This document shows positions 24,348 to 32,428 of a stretch of 58,071 nt of DNA, one piece after another. The first letter of the stretch is position 1, and each line of letters begins with the position of its first letter. The notes below the pieces were generated by a model. That model did not search any database. It was not told where the DNA came from and was given only the letters and a program-made list of their open reading frames with translations. A program made the position numbers and the translations under genes. Origin of the DNA: Candidatus Hermodarchaeota archaeon (GTDB lineage Archaea; Asgardarchaeota; Hermodarchaeia; Hermodarchaeales; Hermodarchaeaceae); NCBI GenBank assembly GCA_016840135.1, contig JAEOSX010000016.1, forward strand, positions 1 to 58,071, given 5' to 3'.

Positions 24348-25754
24348 ATGACAACCGATCCGAAAGATACTGCTGGTATTCTTGCGACTCCTCGTGCACG
24401 TATTGTGAAGAACGTTGTGTGCTGTTTCTGTGGAGCTCTTTGTGATGATATCCAGGTAGCGATAACGCTCACTGGTCCTTTACCCCGAGTACCTGAAGGT
24501 ACAATCATTGAGGCGTTAAACGCTTGTCGCATTGGACATACTAAGTTCCTAAAACTTCGTGATGAACATCGTATTCTAAAACCAGAACTACGCTCGGGTT
24601 CTGACAAGTCTGAGATACGCCAAGTTTCATTAGAAGTTGCTGTGAAAGAGGCGGCGAAGATTCTTGCAAAGGCAAAACGCCCTTTGATTTATGGACTTGC
24701 TAGCACCTCAAATGAAGCTAATGTAAAGGCGCTAGAATTAGCCGAGGTCTGTGGAGGTGTTGTAGACAACACATCCTCGGTCTGCCATGGCCCAGGCATC
24801 GAGGCTGTCCAACGTGCCGGCATTGGAACTGCAACACTAGGTAAAATCAAGAACTATGCGGATATAGTGATTTATTGGGGCTGCAATCCTGTTGCAGCGC
24901 ACCCGCGACATACTCGTCGTTATTCTCAGTTCATTGAAGGCATGTTCCGCAAGGAAGGAGAGCGTAAGGTTTACCATATCGATGTCCGATCTACACGATT
25001 CTCAGATGAAGTTACAGATTTTATCCAAGTCAACCCTAGTGAGGATTACGAGCTAATGGCGGTCATTAGGGCTATGCTTCGAGGACGGGAAATTCAGCGG
25101 GATTCGGTCGCCGGTGTTTCAATGCGTCAAGTGAGAGAGTTTGTTGCAACACTGAAGGATGCAGAGTTCGTGGCAATCTTCTTCGGTTTAGGCCTAACCC
25201 AGAGCTCAGGAAAGGATCATAATATTACACAGGCTATTGACCTTACTGCAGAACTCAACCATCACGCCAAGGCTGTTATTATGCCGATGCGCGGTCATTT
25301 CAACGTGAACGGGTCTAACCATGTCTCAACTTGGACCTACGGGTTTCCATTCTCAGTTAGCCTCGAAACAGGGGCCCCCTATTACATGCCTGGTGAAACT
25401 AGCGCTGTAGATGTTCTAGCAAGAGGTGGAACCGATGCCGTCTTTATCATTGCCGCTGATCCAGCAGCTTCCTTTCCAGCATCAGCTGTAAAACATATGC
25501 TGAAAGTACCGGTAATCACTGTTGATCCGAAGCGCTCAGCAACAACCGAGATTTCAGATGTCGTAATTCCCTCTGCTTATGTTGGCATCGAGGCGGAAGG
25601 CATTCAGACCGCTTATAGGATGGATGGAATTCCCCTTCAATTGAGAAAGATAATCGACGCGCCTAAGGGGATAGAGAGTGACGAACACATACTCGATTTG
25701 CTAGTTCGTGAAGTGTGTCGTCTTAAGGGTATAAAGCGCTATAAACAAACCTAG
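24348..25754 (+). CDS. fwdB: Formylmethanofuran dehydrogenase subunit B (catalytic)
   Basis: A 468-residue FwdB/FmdB. Residues 25, 28, 32 and 60 are the Cys ligands of the [4Fe-4S] cluster (CCFCGALC and NACRIGH). The metal ligand is Cys146 in DNTSSVCHGPG, where some methanogens carry selenocysteine; the codon here is TGC. Later motifs YWGCNP near residue 180 and DPKRSATTE near 398 are molybdopterin contacts. The ATG has GAGGT 8-12 bases upstream. With FwdA, C and D it would interconvert CO2, methanofuran and formylmethanofuran. No FwdF/G ferredoxin subunits are adjacent, so electron delivery genes must lie elsewhere. Confidence 0.95.
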   Translation: MTTDPKDTAGILATPRARIVKNVVCCFCGALCDDIQVAITLTGPLPRVPEGTIIEALNACRIGHTKFLKLRDEHRILKPELRSGSDKSEIRQVSLEVAVKEAAKILAKAKRPLIYGLASTSNEANVKALELAEVCGGVVDNTSSVCHGPGIEAVQRAGIGTATLGKIKNYADIVIYWGCNPVAAHPRHTRRYSQFIEGMFRKEGERKVYHIDVRSTRFSDEVTDFIQVNPSEDYELMAVIRAMLRGREIQRDSVAGVSMRQVREFVATLKDAEFVAIFFGLGLTQSSGKDHNITQAIDLTAELNHHAKAVIMPMRGHFNVNGSNHVSTWTYGFPFSVSLETGAPYYMPGETSAVDVLARGGTDAVFIIAADPAASFPASAVKHMLKVPVITVDPKRSATTEISDVVIPSAYVGIEAEGIQTAYRMDGIPLQLRKIIDAPKGIESDEHILDLLVREVCRLKGIKRYKQT

Positions 25755-25764
25755 CTTGACTGTC

Positions 25765-26460
25765 CTATGCCTGGGGCGACGCTCTCCGTCGGATTCGCCT
25801 GAGTAACTTGGTAATGGTCCACTCACTGAAATCAGAGATGATAAGGGAAGCACTTTGAAGCGCCTCGGGGGAGCTATTGGTTGCAACCGCTATACATTGC
25901 ATATGAGCAGCTTTTACAGCTTCAATACCAACAGGAGAGTCCTCAAAAGCAAGACATCGGGCGACAGGAATTTGTAGGTGTTGGGCAGCTAACAAGTAGC
26001 CTTCAGGATTGGGTTTAAGAAATCGTACATGACTTGAGTCGATTACGGGATTCTCACCCTCAATTCCAAGTGAACGAAGGGCAGCGGCGACATTTGCTGG
26101 GTCACCAGAACTCACAAAGGCGATTTTCAGCCCTGCCTGTTTGACACTTGAATAGAAATCGAGGAAGCCTGGAACTGGGTCAAGTGCCCCTTCAGCAACA
26201 CGCTTCTGGTAGAGCTGGCGGCGCTTGCTAATCCAATCGACAGGGTTCTCAGATACTCCTTTCTCGGAAAACATTGTTTTCATGATATCAAGGGAGCCCA
26301 TGCCAAGGAATCGGTTCTGCCAATCCTTTTGAGTGATTTTGATACCTAGTGATGCGAGGACCTCATTGAAAGTATCTAGATGTAGAAGCTCGCTGTCCAC
26401 CACGGTGCCATCGACATCAAACAATACGGCTTCAACTGGAAGACCAGAAACCCTACGCAT
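25765..26460 (-). CDS. HAD-superfamily phosphatase/phosphoglucomutase-like
   Basis: A 231-residue haloacid dehalogenase-fold hydrolase of the beta-phosphoglucomutase/phosphatase type with a helical cap. Motif I is FDVDGTVVDSE (nucleophile Asp), motif II VSSGDP, motif III KPNPEGYLLA and motif IV AFEDSPVGIEA. The GVSENPVDW-like cap region lacks the residues I would need to name a substrate. It is convergent with fwdB, 10 bases after it, and sits before a second HAD gene on the same strand. Start ATG is near a GGTAGTG-like signal. General enzyme class is firm. Confidence 0.9.
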   Translation of the reverse strand: MRRVSGLPVEAVLFDVDGTVVDSELLHLDTFNEVLASLGIKITQKDWQNRFLGMGSLDIMKTMFSEKGVSENPVDWISKRRQLYQKRVAEGALDPVPGFLDFYSSVKQAGLKIAFVSSGDPANVAAALRSLGIEGENPVIDSSHVRFLKPNPEGYLLAAQHLQIPVARCLAFEDSPVGIEAVKAAHMQCIAVATNSSPEALQSASLIISDFSEWTITKLLRRIRRRASPQA

Positions 26461-26483
26461 AACAACACTACCATTTGACTGGC

Positions 26484-27242
26484 TTATTCAAAGAGTACAT
26501 GTTCAACATCATGGAGGGAGCCACGCCAATCTATTTGGAATTGGGGTTCGTCCACACCTTCGCTGGCCTGATTACCCATATGAGTTGAAACCATACCTAA
26601 GCGGGCTATCTCCTCTTCATTTTCGACAAGGTATGTTCTAATCCCGATTATAGAAGCGCTCATATCGCTCACTGGATCATTCCCCACCATTAAGCATTCC
26701 TGCGGTTGGTTTCCTAGAATTTCTAATATTTTTTGATAGTATTCCGGTCTTGGCTTGCAGTAGCTCATATTCTCAGCATCAGTTATTAGATTGATATCAA
26801 GGTCTGCGATGTTTGCCCACTTGAGACGGTGGGTTGTAGCTCTTTCGGGGAATATCGGGTTAGTAGCTATTACGACTTTCAGCCCTGCCTCAAGAGCGTG
26901 TTGTACAAGTTGGCGACCCGCGATTGCAGGAGTAGTTAGGGAGCCTAAATGTTGGAAGGCCCCTTGATAGAATTGGTCAAATCGGTTGTAGCAACTCTCA
27001 TAATCGAGGGAAGGAAGATCTGCTAAGAAATGATTAGTAAAAGCTTCAACATTACTCATGGCACCATTGTTTTTCATCATATGCATCGTGGAGGCTAGCA
27101 GTTTCCGGAAGAACGTTTGTCCATCTAGGGTATCGGAAAAGTATGGTGCGGCTAGGCGTGCATATTCTAGAAGGAACTTGTCTTCATCGAACAGAATCAA
27201 TGTATTATCCAAATCAATGAGAAGTGCATCAAATAATGACAG
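26484..27242 (-). CDS. HAD-superfamily hydrolase with probable CTG start
   Basis: A HAD phosphatase of about 252 residues. Motif I is LLIDLDNTLILFD, with the first Asp as nucleophile; motif II is ATNPIFP and motif III KPRPEYYQK, then VGNDPVSDMSA. The first conventional start (TTG at 27212) would remove the nucleophile Asp, whose codon immediately precedes it. Upstream, the frame is closed by TAG with no ATG or GTG available, but a CTG at 27242-27240 has GAGGT eight bases upstream. I therefore take CTG as start. Substrate is unknown. It abuts the other HAD gene by 23 bases, so the two are likely cotranscribed. Confidence 0.82.
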   Translation of the reverse strand: MSLFDALLIDLDNTLILFDEDKFLLEYARLAAPYFSDTLDGQTFFRKLLASTMHMMKNNGAMSNVEAFTNHFLADLPSLDYESCYNRFDQFYQGAFQHLGSLTTPAIAGRQLVQHALEAGLKVVIATNPIFPERATTHRLKWANIADLDINLITDAENMSYCKPRPEYYQKILEILGNQPQECLMVGNDPVSDMSASIIGIRTYLVENEEEIARLGMVSTHMGNQASEGVDEPQFQIDWRGSLHDVEHVLFE

Positions 27243-27328
27243 GCCACTCTACCTCTATCTACCTTGAGCGCTCATTCGGAAAAATGAGAAGGGGGGAGGA
27301 TTAAGGGTTTTGAATATCCTAGAATCCT

Positions 27329-27751
27329 CTACTTCGCGAAACCAGGTACTTTTAGACCAAGCTTGGGCGCAATGTTCTCGATAAAGTAACCAATTGCGAA
27401 CGGGATTGCATTGTATTCTTGCTTGAACCCATCGAATGTGAGTACTTCGAGACCCTCATGACCTACGACACCAACGTCGCCATTTCCAGTTAAAATGAAT
27501 TTAACTTCTGCCAGGTTTCCATTCGCTATGAGTAGCTCTTTTGTAAGCGCTAATAGGTCAACACTACCAAGTTGTTCTTGGGATACAATGCGTGTGTGGA
27601 ATCTTACCCATCGATCTGACCGATCAATCACGACATAGAAGGTTCTTTCCTTGATTAGGTATGGTAGGATAAATCGGTCTTCTGAGGGGACTTTCTTGTA
27701 TTTGAGGTCCATCTGCTTCAGAAATTCTTCAATTTTGTCTGTGGCAGCCAT
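27329..27751 (-). CDS. YbjN-like protein, tandem copy
   Basis: A 140-residue protein resembling the YbjN/type III chaperone-like fold: alternating strands FYVVIDRSDRWVRF and AEVKFILTGNGDVGVVGHE, then a C-terminal helix ending GYFIENIAPKLGLKVPG. Members may bind other proteins; their roles in archaea are not known. The ATG has AAGGTGA upstream. The next minus-strand gene upstream is a paralogue with the same EVKFxxTxxGDVGxVGHEGL core. No Cys or membrane segment. Confidence 0.75.
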   Translation of the reverse strand: MAATDKIEEFLKQMDLKYKKVPSEDRFILPYLIKERTFYVVIDRSDRWVRFHTRIVSQEQLGSVDLLALTKELLIANGNLAEVKFILTGNGDVGVVGHEGLEVLTFDGFKQEYNAIPFAIGYFIENIAPKLGLKVPGFAK

Positions 27752-27824
27752 TTCTTTTCACCTTGGGAACTCTATCTCCTCAACTCTCTGTCACCAAAAA
27801 AAGGTTTCTAGTCTTCTCAACCTG

Positions 27825-28286
27825 CTAACCGTAGATTGAGAGCTGATCCTTTGATATCCCGGAGATTCTCAGACCAAATTTTGGTGCAATCTCGGTGATG
27901 AAGTAGTTTATACCGAAGGAAACCGCGTTGAATTCTTGACGGAAACCATCGACCGTTAGAGCCTTCAATCCTTCATGTCCAACAAGGCCTACATCCCCCT
28001 TGGGGGTGATGAAGTATTTTACTTCTGCTAAATCAGAATTTGCCTTTAGTAGAGCCTTGTAGAGTTCGATTTGTTTTTCTGGGCCACGTATTTTTTCATG
28101 AGGGAGGATTATGGTCCAGAATCTTATCCATTTGGCTGACTGATCGATTACTACTGAGAACCTGTTATTCTCTGAATCAACAAAAGGAACGAAGAGACGG
28201 TTTACTTTTCCACCTTCTGGACGCACTTCATAAGTTAGGCGCATAGCTTCAAGATAGCCCTTGATTTTTTCCATGACATTTGGCAT
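27825..28286 (-). CDS. YbjN-like protein, tandem copy
   Basis: About 153 residues from the ATG at 28286, chosen because TAGGAG lies 9-10 bases before it; the frame continues upstream with no family similarity. It matches the downstream gene through FSVVIDQSAKWIRFW, EVKYFITPKGDVGLVGHEGL and the ending APKFGLRISG. The two differ most in their N-terminal helices. Likely a local duplication whose products form a homo- or heterodimer; that is inference. Confidence 0.75.
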   Translation of the reverse strand: MPNVMEKIKGYLEAMRLTYEVRPEGGKVNRLFVPFVDSENNRFSVVIDQSAKWIRFWTIILPHEKIRGPEKQIELYKALLKANSDLAEVKYFITPKGDVGLVGHEGLKALTVDGFRQEFNAVSFGINYFITEIAPKFGLRISGISKDQLSIYG

Positions 28287-28439
28287 ATTGGATCTCCTAC
28301 CGCAAAGAAGTGCTTCCCTGAGCCATTTAGGCTCAGAAAAAGGTTTTGCAGCAAATACCAATTAACCAAAGATTTGAGAAAAAAAATCCTCTTAAATAGT
28401 GGACTTGTTTAAGAGATACTTGAAGTTGAGTATCTTGCT

Positions 28440-28649
28440 TTAGGGTTCGAGGGAGAGTGGTCTGCCACAGTTCCTGCAGAGAATGTGTTCCTTCCCCTTT
28501 GCCTTGAGCCAGAAGAAAAAGCGTTTCCTTAGGATGTTATTGTGGTAACAGGCGTAGCATACGATGGTTACCGTTGTTGACCTGGTCTCTGAGGTTTGAG
28601 CCCAGGAATCCAGTACTGCCAACGTATTATCACATCCTTTATTATTCAA
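28440..28649 (-). CDS. Small zinc-ribbon protein
   Basis: A 69-residue ORF with a TTG start and two Cys pairs: CYAC near residue 31-34 and CRNC near 58-61, separated by about 23 residues rich in Arg, Lys and Phe. That layout fits a zinc ribbon that may bind nucleic acid. A TATA box (28692-28699, minus strand) lies about 45 bases upstream, supporting transcription. The family is not recognised, and an alternative internal TTG exists nine codons later. Confidence 0.5.
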   Translation of the reverse strand: MNNKGCDNTLAVLDSWAQTSETRSTTVTIVCYACYHNNILRKRFFFWLKAKGKEHILCRNCGRPLSLEP

Positions 28650-29001
28650 AGATTATCTAGTTGCTTACATATATAGATTCGGAAAAGAAGGTATTTAAAC
28701 CCTTTGTTTTCAGTATACGACTCTATTTTCTTTTGAATTTTATTTTATTCTTTTAATAGCCCATTAGAGGCTGAAAGACGAAAAAAACCCGTCTTAAACT
28801 AAGAAGAACGAGGAAATAACCCTTGAATGCTTCTTTTAATTATCCAGTAATATAGTCGCCCTCAAACACTGAACTAGTCTTTGAAGCCAGACGACATTAA
28901 GAGAGGGACACCATTTGTCAGCAACTTGTAAAAACTTATGAACTCAAAACAGCTTGATAGGAATCCTATACTTCGAGGAAAAATGACGGATTGGTAGCAC
29001 C
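28650..29001. promoter_or_regulatory. AT-rich divergent intergenic region with TATA box and small stem
   Basis: About 350 bases between the zinc-ribbon gene and cdd. The plus-strand TATTTAAA at 28692-28699 reads as TTTAAATA on the minus strand and is well placed for the zinc-ribbon gene. A T-rich tract runs over 28723-28760, and AAGACG/CGTCTT (28775-28795) forms a short stem with a nine-base loop. Near 28950 is CTTATGA, a weaker TATA-like site toward cdd. Beyond this nothing recognised. Confidence 0.4.
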
Positions 29002-29424
29002 ATGAAATCATCTCAAGCAATTACTGAGAAAGAGAAAGAACTCATCGAGTTGGCACGTACAGCATTGCAGCACGCGTACACACCCTATTCTGGTTTCAAA
29101 GTAGGTGCAGCTCTTCTTACTGGAGATAACCAGATATTCACTGGCTGCAACGTTGAAAACACATCATTTGGCTTGACCGTTTGCGCGGAACGAAACGCCG
29201 TTTATGCAGCAGTATGCAAAGGCGACACAAAATTTCGAAAGCTTGTCATCATAGTGGAGCAAGAGAATCCTTCGCTACCTTGCGGAGCCTGTCGACAGGT
29301 ATTGCTTGAATTCAGTCCAGAACTCGAAGTATTAGCTGTGGGCAATACGGGCCAAATCCAGCGCATGAAGTTGTCAGAGCTGCTTCCCCACGCGTTCAAA
29401 TACAAGCCCGGAAAAATCCGCTAA
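29002..29424 (+). CDS. cdd: Cytidine deaminase
   Basis: A 140-residue homotetrameric-type cytidine deaminase that converts cytidine or deoxycytidine to uridine forms in pyrimidine salvage. The zinc site is VCAERNAV near residue 60 (Cys and catalytic Glu) with PCGACRQ near 93 (two Cys). YTPYSGFKVGAALL near residue 27 is the substrate loop. Length and motifs are canonical. It converges on, and overlaps by four bases, the hypothetical gene at 29421-29789. Confidence 0.95.
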   Translation: MKSSQAITEKEKELIELARTALQHAYTPYSGFKVGAALLTGDNQIFTGCNVENTSFGLTVCAERNAVYAAVCKGDTKFRKLVIIVEQENPSLPCGACRQVLLEFSPELEVLAVGNTGQIQRMKLSELLPHAFKYKPGKIR

Positions 29425-29789
29425 TGGGAGTCTAGTCCCTGAAACAGTGTGCGGATATATCGAAAGACGAGTAAAAGAAGTTCAAAATCAAGGACTGGAC
29501 CAAAAGATATTCTGTGCCTGCCATTGGGCTCAGTGTAAAGGAATATGTTAGCGTTTCTCTTGACGACAATACTGCCTTGAGTGTCTTCGGTATAGACATC
29601 AAAGTTTTTAAAAAAACTTCTAACGAACACGGGATCTAAGGGGCGATTAAGAGTGATAGTAGCATAACCTGATTCGGTTGCTTGAATCCTTAGTTTGCCT
29701 ATGGTAAGTGTGTCCCCACTTTCAATTAATGGTTTCGCGCCATCAAGTAACTTAACAAGTGATTGTTTCACCAAGTCCTTCCTAGTCAT
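29421..29789 (-). CDS. Small alpha/beta protein of unknown function
   Basis: About 122 residues from ATG at 29789, which has a strong GAGGAGG about nine bases upstream; the frame extends further but unsupported. An N-terminal helix LVKQSLVKLLDGAKPLI is followed by alternating short strands (LTIGKLRIQATE, YATITLNRPL) and a C-terminal hydrophobic helix (LDFELLLLVFRYIRTLF) that might lie on a membrane or pack in a dimer. I do not recognise a family. It shares its last four bases with the end of cdd on the other strand. Confidence 0.62.
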   Translation of the reverse strand: MTRKDLVKQSLVKLLDGAKPLIESGDTLTIGKLRIQATESGYATITLNRPLDPVFVRSFFKNFDVYTEDTQGSIVVKRNANIFLYTEPNGRHRISFGPVLDFELLLLVFRYIRTLFQGLDSH

Positions 29790-29997
29790 TTTTACTGCCT
29801 CCTCGGGGACATGCAGAGAGAAGTCGGAGCACCTCACGTCACTCTAGACCACTCAAATGCAAGCTAGTCCTAGAAACCGCACTAAATTAAACTTTCGTTT
29901 TTCTCAACCCAAGCGTTAGAACCTTCTGCCCAAGAATTATTAGTTAGTGCATACAAGCTGAATCGAATAAATCTGGTAAGAATCCCTGGATTTGGAC

Positions 29998-30342
29998 ATG
30001 ATGATAGTAGCACGCTTTGAAGAAAGAGCAGAAGAGAAAGTAACAAAGTACGGGACTACTGGAACTACAATCCGGTGGCTCATCAATAAGGATAATGGGG
30101 CACGCACTTTTGCTATGCGACGCATCGTAATTCAACCAAAGGGGAAAATCCCCCTTCACACCCATCCTGAAGAACATGAAATCTATGTGCTGTCAGGCGA
30201 AGGGGCTGTCCTCAAAGAGAAAGGAGAAATCCCCTTCCAACAGGACATGTTCATATACGTATCGCCTAATGAGACACACGGTTTTCGGAACAGGGGCACA
30301 AAGCCTTTAGTAATTCTCTGTATGATTCCCTTACTTGGGTAG
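29998..30342 (+). CDS. Cupin-domain protein
   Basis: A 114-residue single-cupin protein. Motif 1 is PLHTHPEEHEIYVLSGEG (two His and a Glu typical of metal binding) and motif 2 is YVSPNETHGFRNRG with the last His. Small cupins of this type bind divalent metals and serve as isomerases, epimerases or storage folds. The ATG at 29998 (an adjacent ATG follows, and a TTG two codons earlier) is taken as start. It is convergent with the serine dehydratase operon. Ligand unknown. Confidence 0.88.
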   Translation: MMIVARFEERAEEKVTKYGTTGTTIRWLINKDNGARTFAMRRIVIQPKGKIPLHTHPEEHEIYVLSGEGAVLKEKGEIPFQQDMFIYVSPNETHGFRNRGTKPLVILCMIPLLG

Positions 30343-30359
30343 CCGTCGTTGGACGACCA

Positions 30360-31226
30360 TCAGTCTAATGGAAGGTCACGGTTGAGTTTTTGACCTGTAG
30401 GAGTGTTGGCTAAGCCTCCCTGGGCTGTTTCACGAAGGCTTTCAGGAAGGGCTTTCCCTATCTCGTCCATAGCACCAATCACTTCATCTACTGGAATCCG
30501 ACTTTCAACCCCTGCTAGGGCAAGCTCTGCAGCTAAAAGCGCCTGCATCAAAGCCCCAGCATTGCGAAGGATGCATGGTACCTCGACCAGCCCCGCCACT
30601 GGATCACATACTAGCCCTAGCATATTGCTAAGGCAGAGTGCAGCTGCATGACCCACTTGTTTTGGTGTGCCTCCGGCTAGTTCGGTGAGGGCACCTGCTG
30701 CCATAGCGGCAGCAACCCCGCACTCTGCTTGGCATCCCCCTTCAGCACCCGAAATCGAAGCATTAATTGAACAGACTATTCCAATTCCTGCTGCAGTAAA
30801 CAGAGCAAGAATTACATCCTCTTCTGAGAGCTTAAGACGATTTGCTGCTTCTGTGAGCGCAGCAGGTACAATTCCACAGCTTCCAGCTGTTGGACATGCA
30901 ACAATCTTTCCCATTGCGGCATTAACTTCAGCGACACCGAGTGCCATAGCCACAGCTTTGAGGATTCGGCGGCTTAGGAAACTAGGTTTAGTCTTGGCAA
31001 CAAGTTTTGCATCTCCACCACTGAGACCACTCACTGATCGGTTCTCCTCGGCAAGTCCTCGGCGGATAGAGGCTTGCATTACCCTCCAAACGGTGACCAT
31101 TTCCTCACGAACCTTTTCAGATGTCATGTCTTTTTGCTCTGCTTCTACGGCTATCACGATTTCCCCGATTTTTTCTCCGCGTTTTTCTGCGAGACGAATT
31201 AAATCCCGTAAATTCCTATAATTCAT
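30360..31226 (-). CDS. sdaAA: L-serine dehydratase, iron-sulfur, alpha subunit
   Basis: A 288-residue catalytic subunit of the [4Fe-4S] L-serine dehydratase, which turns L-serine into pyruvate and ammonia. Cluster Cys residues are in CPTAGSCGIVPA near residue 107 and CDPVAGLVEVPC near 218, with GAEGGCQAECGVA between. Length is that of the separate-subunit form. The ATG at 31226 has GAGGTG upstream. It follows the beta subunit by about 20 bases, and together they would feed serine carbon to pyruvate for Kor/Por-type ferredoxin reduction. Confidence 0.94.
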   Translation of the reverse strand: MNYRNLRDLIRLAEKRGEKIGEIVIAVEAEQKDMTSEKVREEMVTVWRVMQASIRRGLAEENRSVSGLSGGDAKLVAKTKPSFLSRRILKAVAMALGVAEVNAAMGKIVACPTAGSCGIVPAALTEAANRLKLSEEDVILALFTAAGIGIVCSINASISGAEGGCQAECGVAAAMAAGALTELAGGTPKQVGHAAALCLSNMLGLVCDPVAGLVEVPCILRNAGALMQALLAAELALAGVESRIPVDEVIGAMDEIGKALPESLRETAQGGLANTPTGQKLNRDLPLD

Positions 31227-31246
31227 CAAGACACCTCGAACCTTTG

Positions 31247-31918
31247 CTAGTAAACTGGCTGAATGAATCGAACTATCTGAGCAACTTTCTCTAATTGTTT
31301 GACTGCCTCAAGAGGGAGTGGTTGGTCCATTTCTATTGCCATCACGGCAAGCCCTCCCCTGCGTTGACGTGTTACGTTAGCAGTAGCAATGTTCACATTA
31401 TTCTTAGCTATGATTTCAGAGGCCTGCGCCACAATGCCTGGCTGGTCTTTGTGAATCGTTATGAGCGTATAATATTCCCCTGACAGTTTGATTGGAAGCC
31501 CATTAAGCTCTATCACCGAAATGTTACCGCCTCCAACACTGATAGCGGTGATTTCAAAGTTTGTACCCTTATTGCCCTGAAGGAGTAAGCGCGCTGTATT
31601 TGGATGGTAATCATCACCAAGGTCCACGCGGCGGAATTTCACTAACAATCCCTTCTCTTTTGCTATCTTAAGAGATTTAGATATGCGTTCATCTGCAGCA
31701 CCGAAGCCCAAGAGCCCTGCGACGAGGGCTTTGTCTGTGCCGTGACCCTTACCGGTGAGAGCATAGGAACCGTGAAGATATATCACTGCTTTAACCGCAG
31801 GTTCGCTGAGAATAGCTCCAGCAATTTGACCAATGCGAACAGCCCCAGCGGTATGGCTGCTCGATGGACCAATCATTATGGGGCCAATAACTTCGAAGAC
31901 ACTATCCGCTTTACCCAT
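31247..31918 (-). CDS. sdaAB: L-serine dehydratase, iron-sulfur, beta subunit (ACT domain)
   Basis: A 223-residue beta subunit. Residues 5-140 form the SdaAB domain, with the GPSSSHTAGAVRIGQ motif near the start that helps bind serine, and residues ~145-220 are an ACT domain (TLITIHKDQPGIVAQASEIIAK, then TANVTRQRRGG) that often senses amino acids. ATG at 31918 is taken as start; a TTG two codons earlier is possible. Gene order beta-alpha with 20-base spacing shows an operon. Confidence 0.93.
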   Translation of the reverse strand: MGKADSVFEVIGPIMIGPSSSHTAGAVRIGQIAGAILSEPAVKAVIYLHGSYALTGKGHGTDKALVAGLLGFGAADERISKSLKIAKEKGLLVKFRRVDLGDDYHPNTARLLLQGNKGTNFEITAISVGGGNISVIELNGLPIKLSGEYYTLITIHKDQPGIVAQASEIIAKNNVNIATANVTRQRRGGLAVMAIEMDQPLPLEAVKQLEKVAQIVRFIQPVY

Positions 31919-31995
31919 ATACAAAACCGCCTTAACGACAGAATATCTCTGTGCATCTTTCTCATTTAAGAATTCGCCATAAAACTAGAAATCAG

Positions 31996-32340
31996 TTAGC
32001 AAACTCGCTCGTATTCTTCTTCGAAGATTTCGCCAAAGACCTGAATGAAGTAGCGGCGGGCGTCAGCTAATCCTTCTTTGCCTTCCTCAGTGAGTTGGTA
32101 GACGACTTGACGTCCTGTACGAGTGGGTTGGATGAGCCCTTTGTTGGAAAGTTCCTTTAGAGCAGGGTAGATGGTGCCTGGCGTGGGTTTGCTACCACGG
32201 CGTTGGGCGAGTTCTAAGGCGATTTGCTGTCCGTTCATAGGTTTACTGCTGAGGAGCCAGAGTATCTGGAAGGAGAGAAGGCCGCGCATATCGCAGCACC
32301 CTGGTGGACAGCATTGATCTTGTGATTCTTCAGGAGACAC
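31996..32340 (-). CDS. PadR-family regulator with N-terminal Cys cluster, arsenic-linked
   Basis: A 114-residue PadR winged-helix regulator. Residues ~20-90 carry the fold, with QILWLLSSKPMNGQQI, the KPTPGTIYPALKEL recognition helix and a wing at RTGRQVVYQLTEEG. The N-terminus has QCCPPGCCDMRG, four Cys in a short run, and the last residue is Cys; these could bind As(III) or another thiophilic metal. The GTG start has a near-palindromic site right upstream that would be auto-controlled. It is divergent from arsM. Repression relieved by arsenic is inference from context and Cys residues. Confidence 0.9.
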   Translation of the reverse strand: MSPEESQDQCCPPGCCDMRGLLSFQILWLLSSKPMNGQQIALELAQRRGSKPTPGTIYPALKELSNKGLIQPTRTGRQVVYQLTEEGKEGLADARRYFIQVFGEIFEEEYERVC

Positions 32341-32346
32341 GAGTAG

Positions 32347-32410
32347 TATTGGGTGCCCGATACATTTAAATATTCTCCGCCCCCACGCCCGTAATATTGG
32401 ACATCCGATA
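32347..32410. promoter_or_regulatory. Twin operators and a shared symmetric TATA box for padR/arsM
   Basis: Two 16-base near-palindromes with consensus TATTGG-N4-CCGATA: 32347-32362 next to the PadR start and 32395-32410 just before arsM. Midway is ATTTAAAT (32364-32371), which reads as a TATA box on both strands. Each operator falls where RNA polymerase would begin (about 25 bases from the TATA), so one regulator can shut both promoters. Seen directly; regulator binding is inferred. Confidence 0.75.
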
Positions 32411-32428
32411 TCTCGTCGGTGGTAAACA

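Noticed and set aside
24783-24788. Possible selenocysteine at the metal-ligand position of fwdB
   Set aside because: The codon at that position is TGC (Cys) in the motif SVCHGP, so no recoding is needed.
30667-31221. A 184-codon plus-strand frame opposite serine dehydratase alpha
   Set aside because: Composition is Ala/Ser-rich, consistent with the antisense of sdaAA; no ribosome site or domain.
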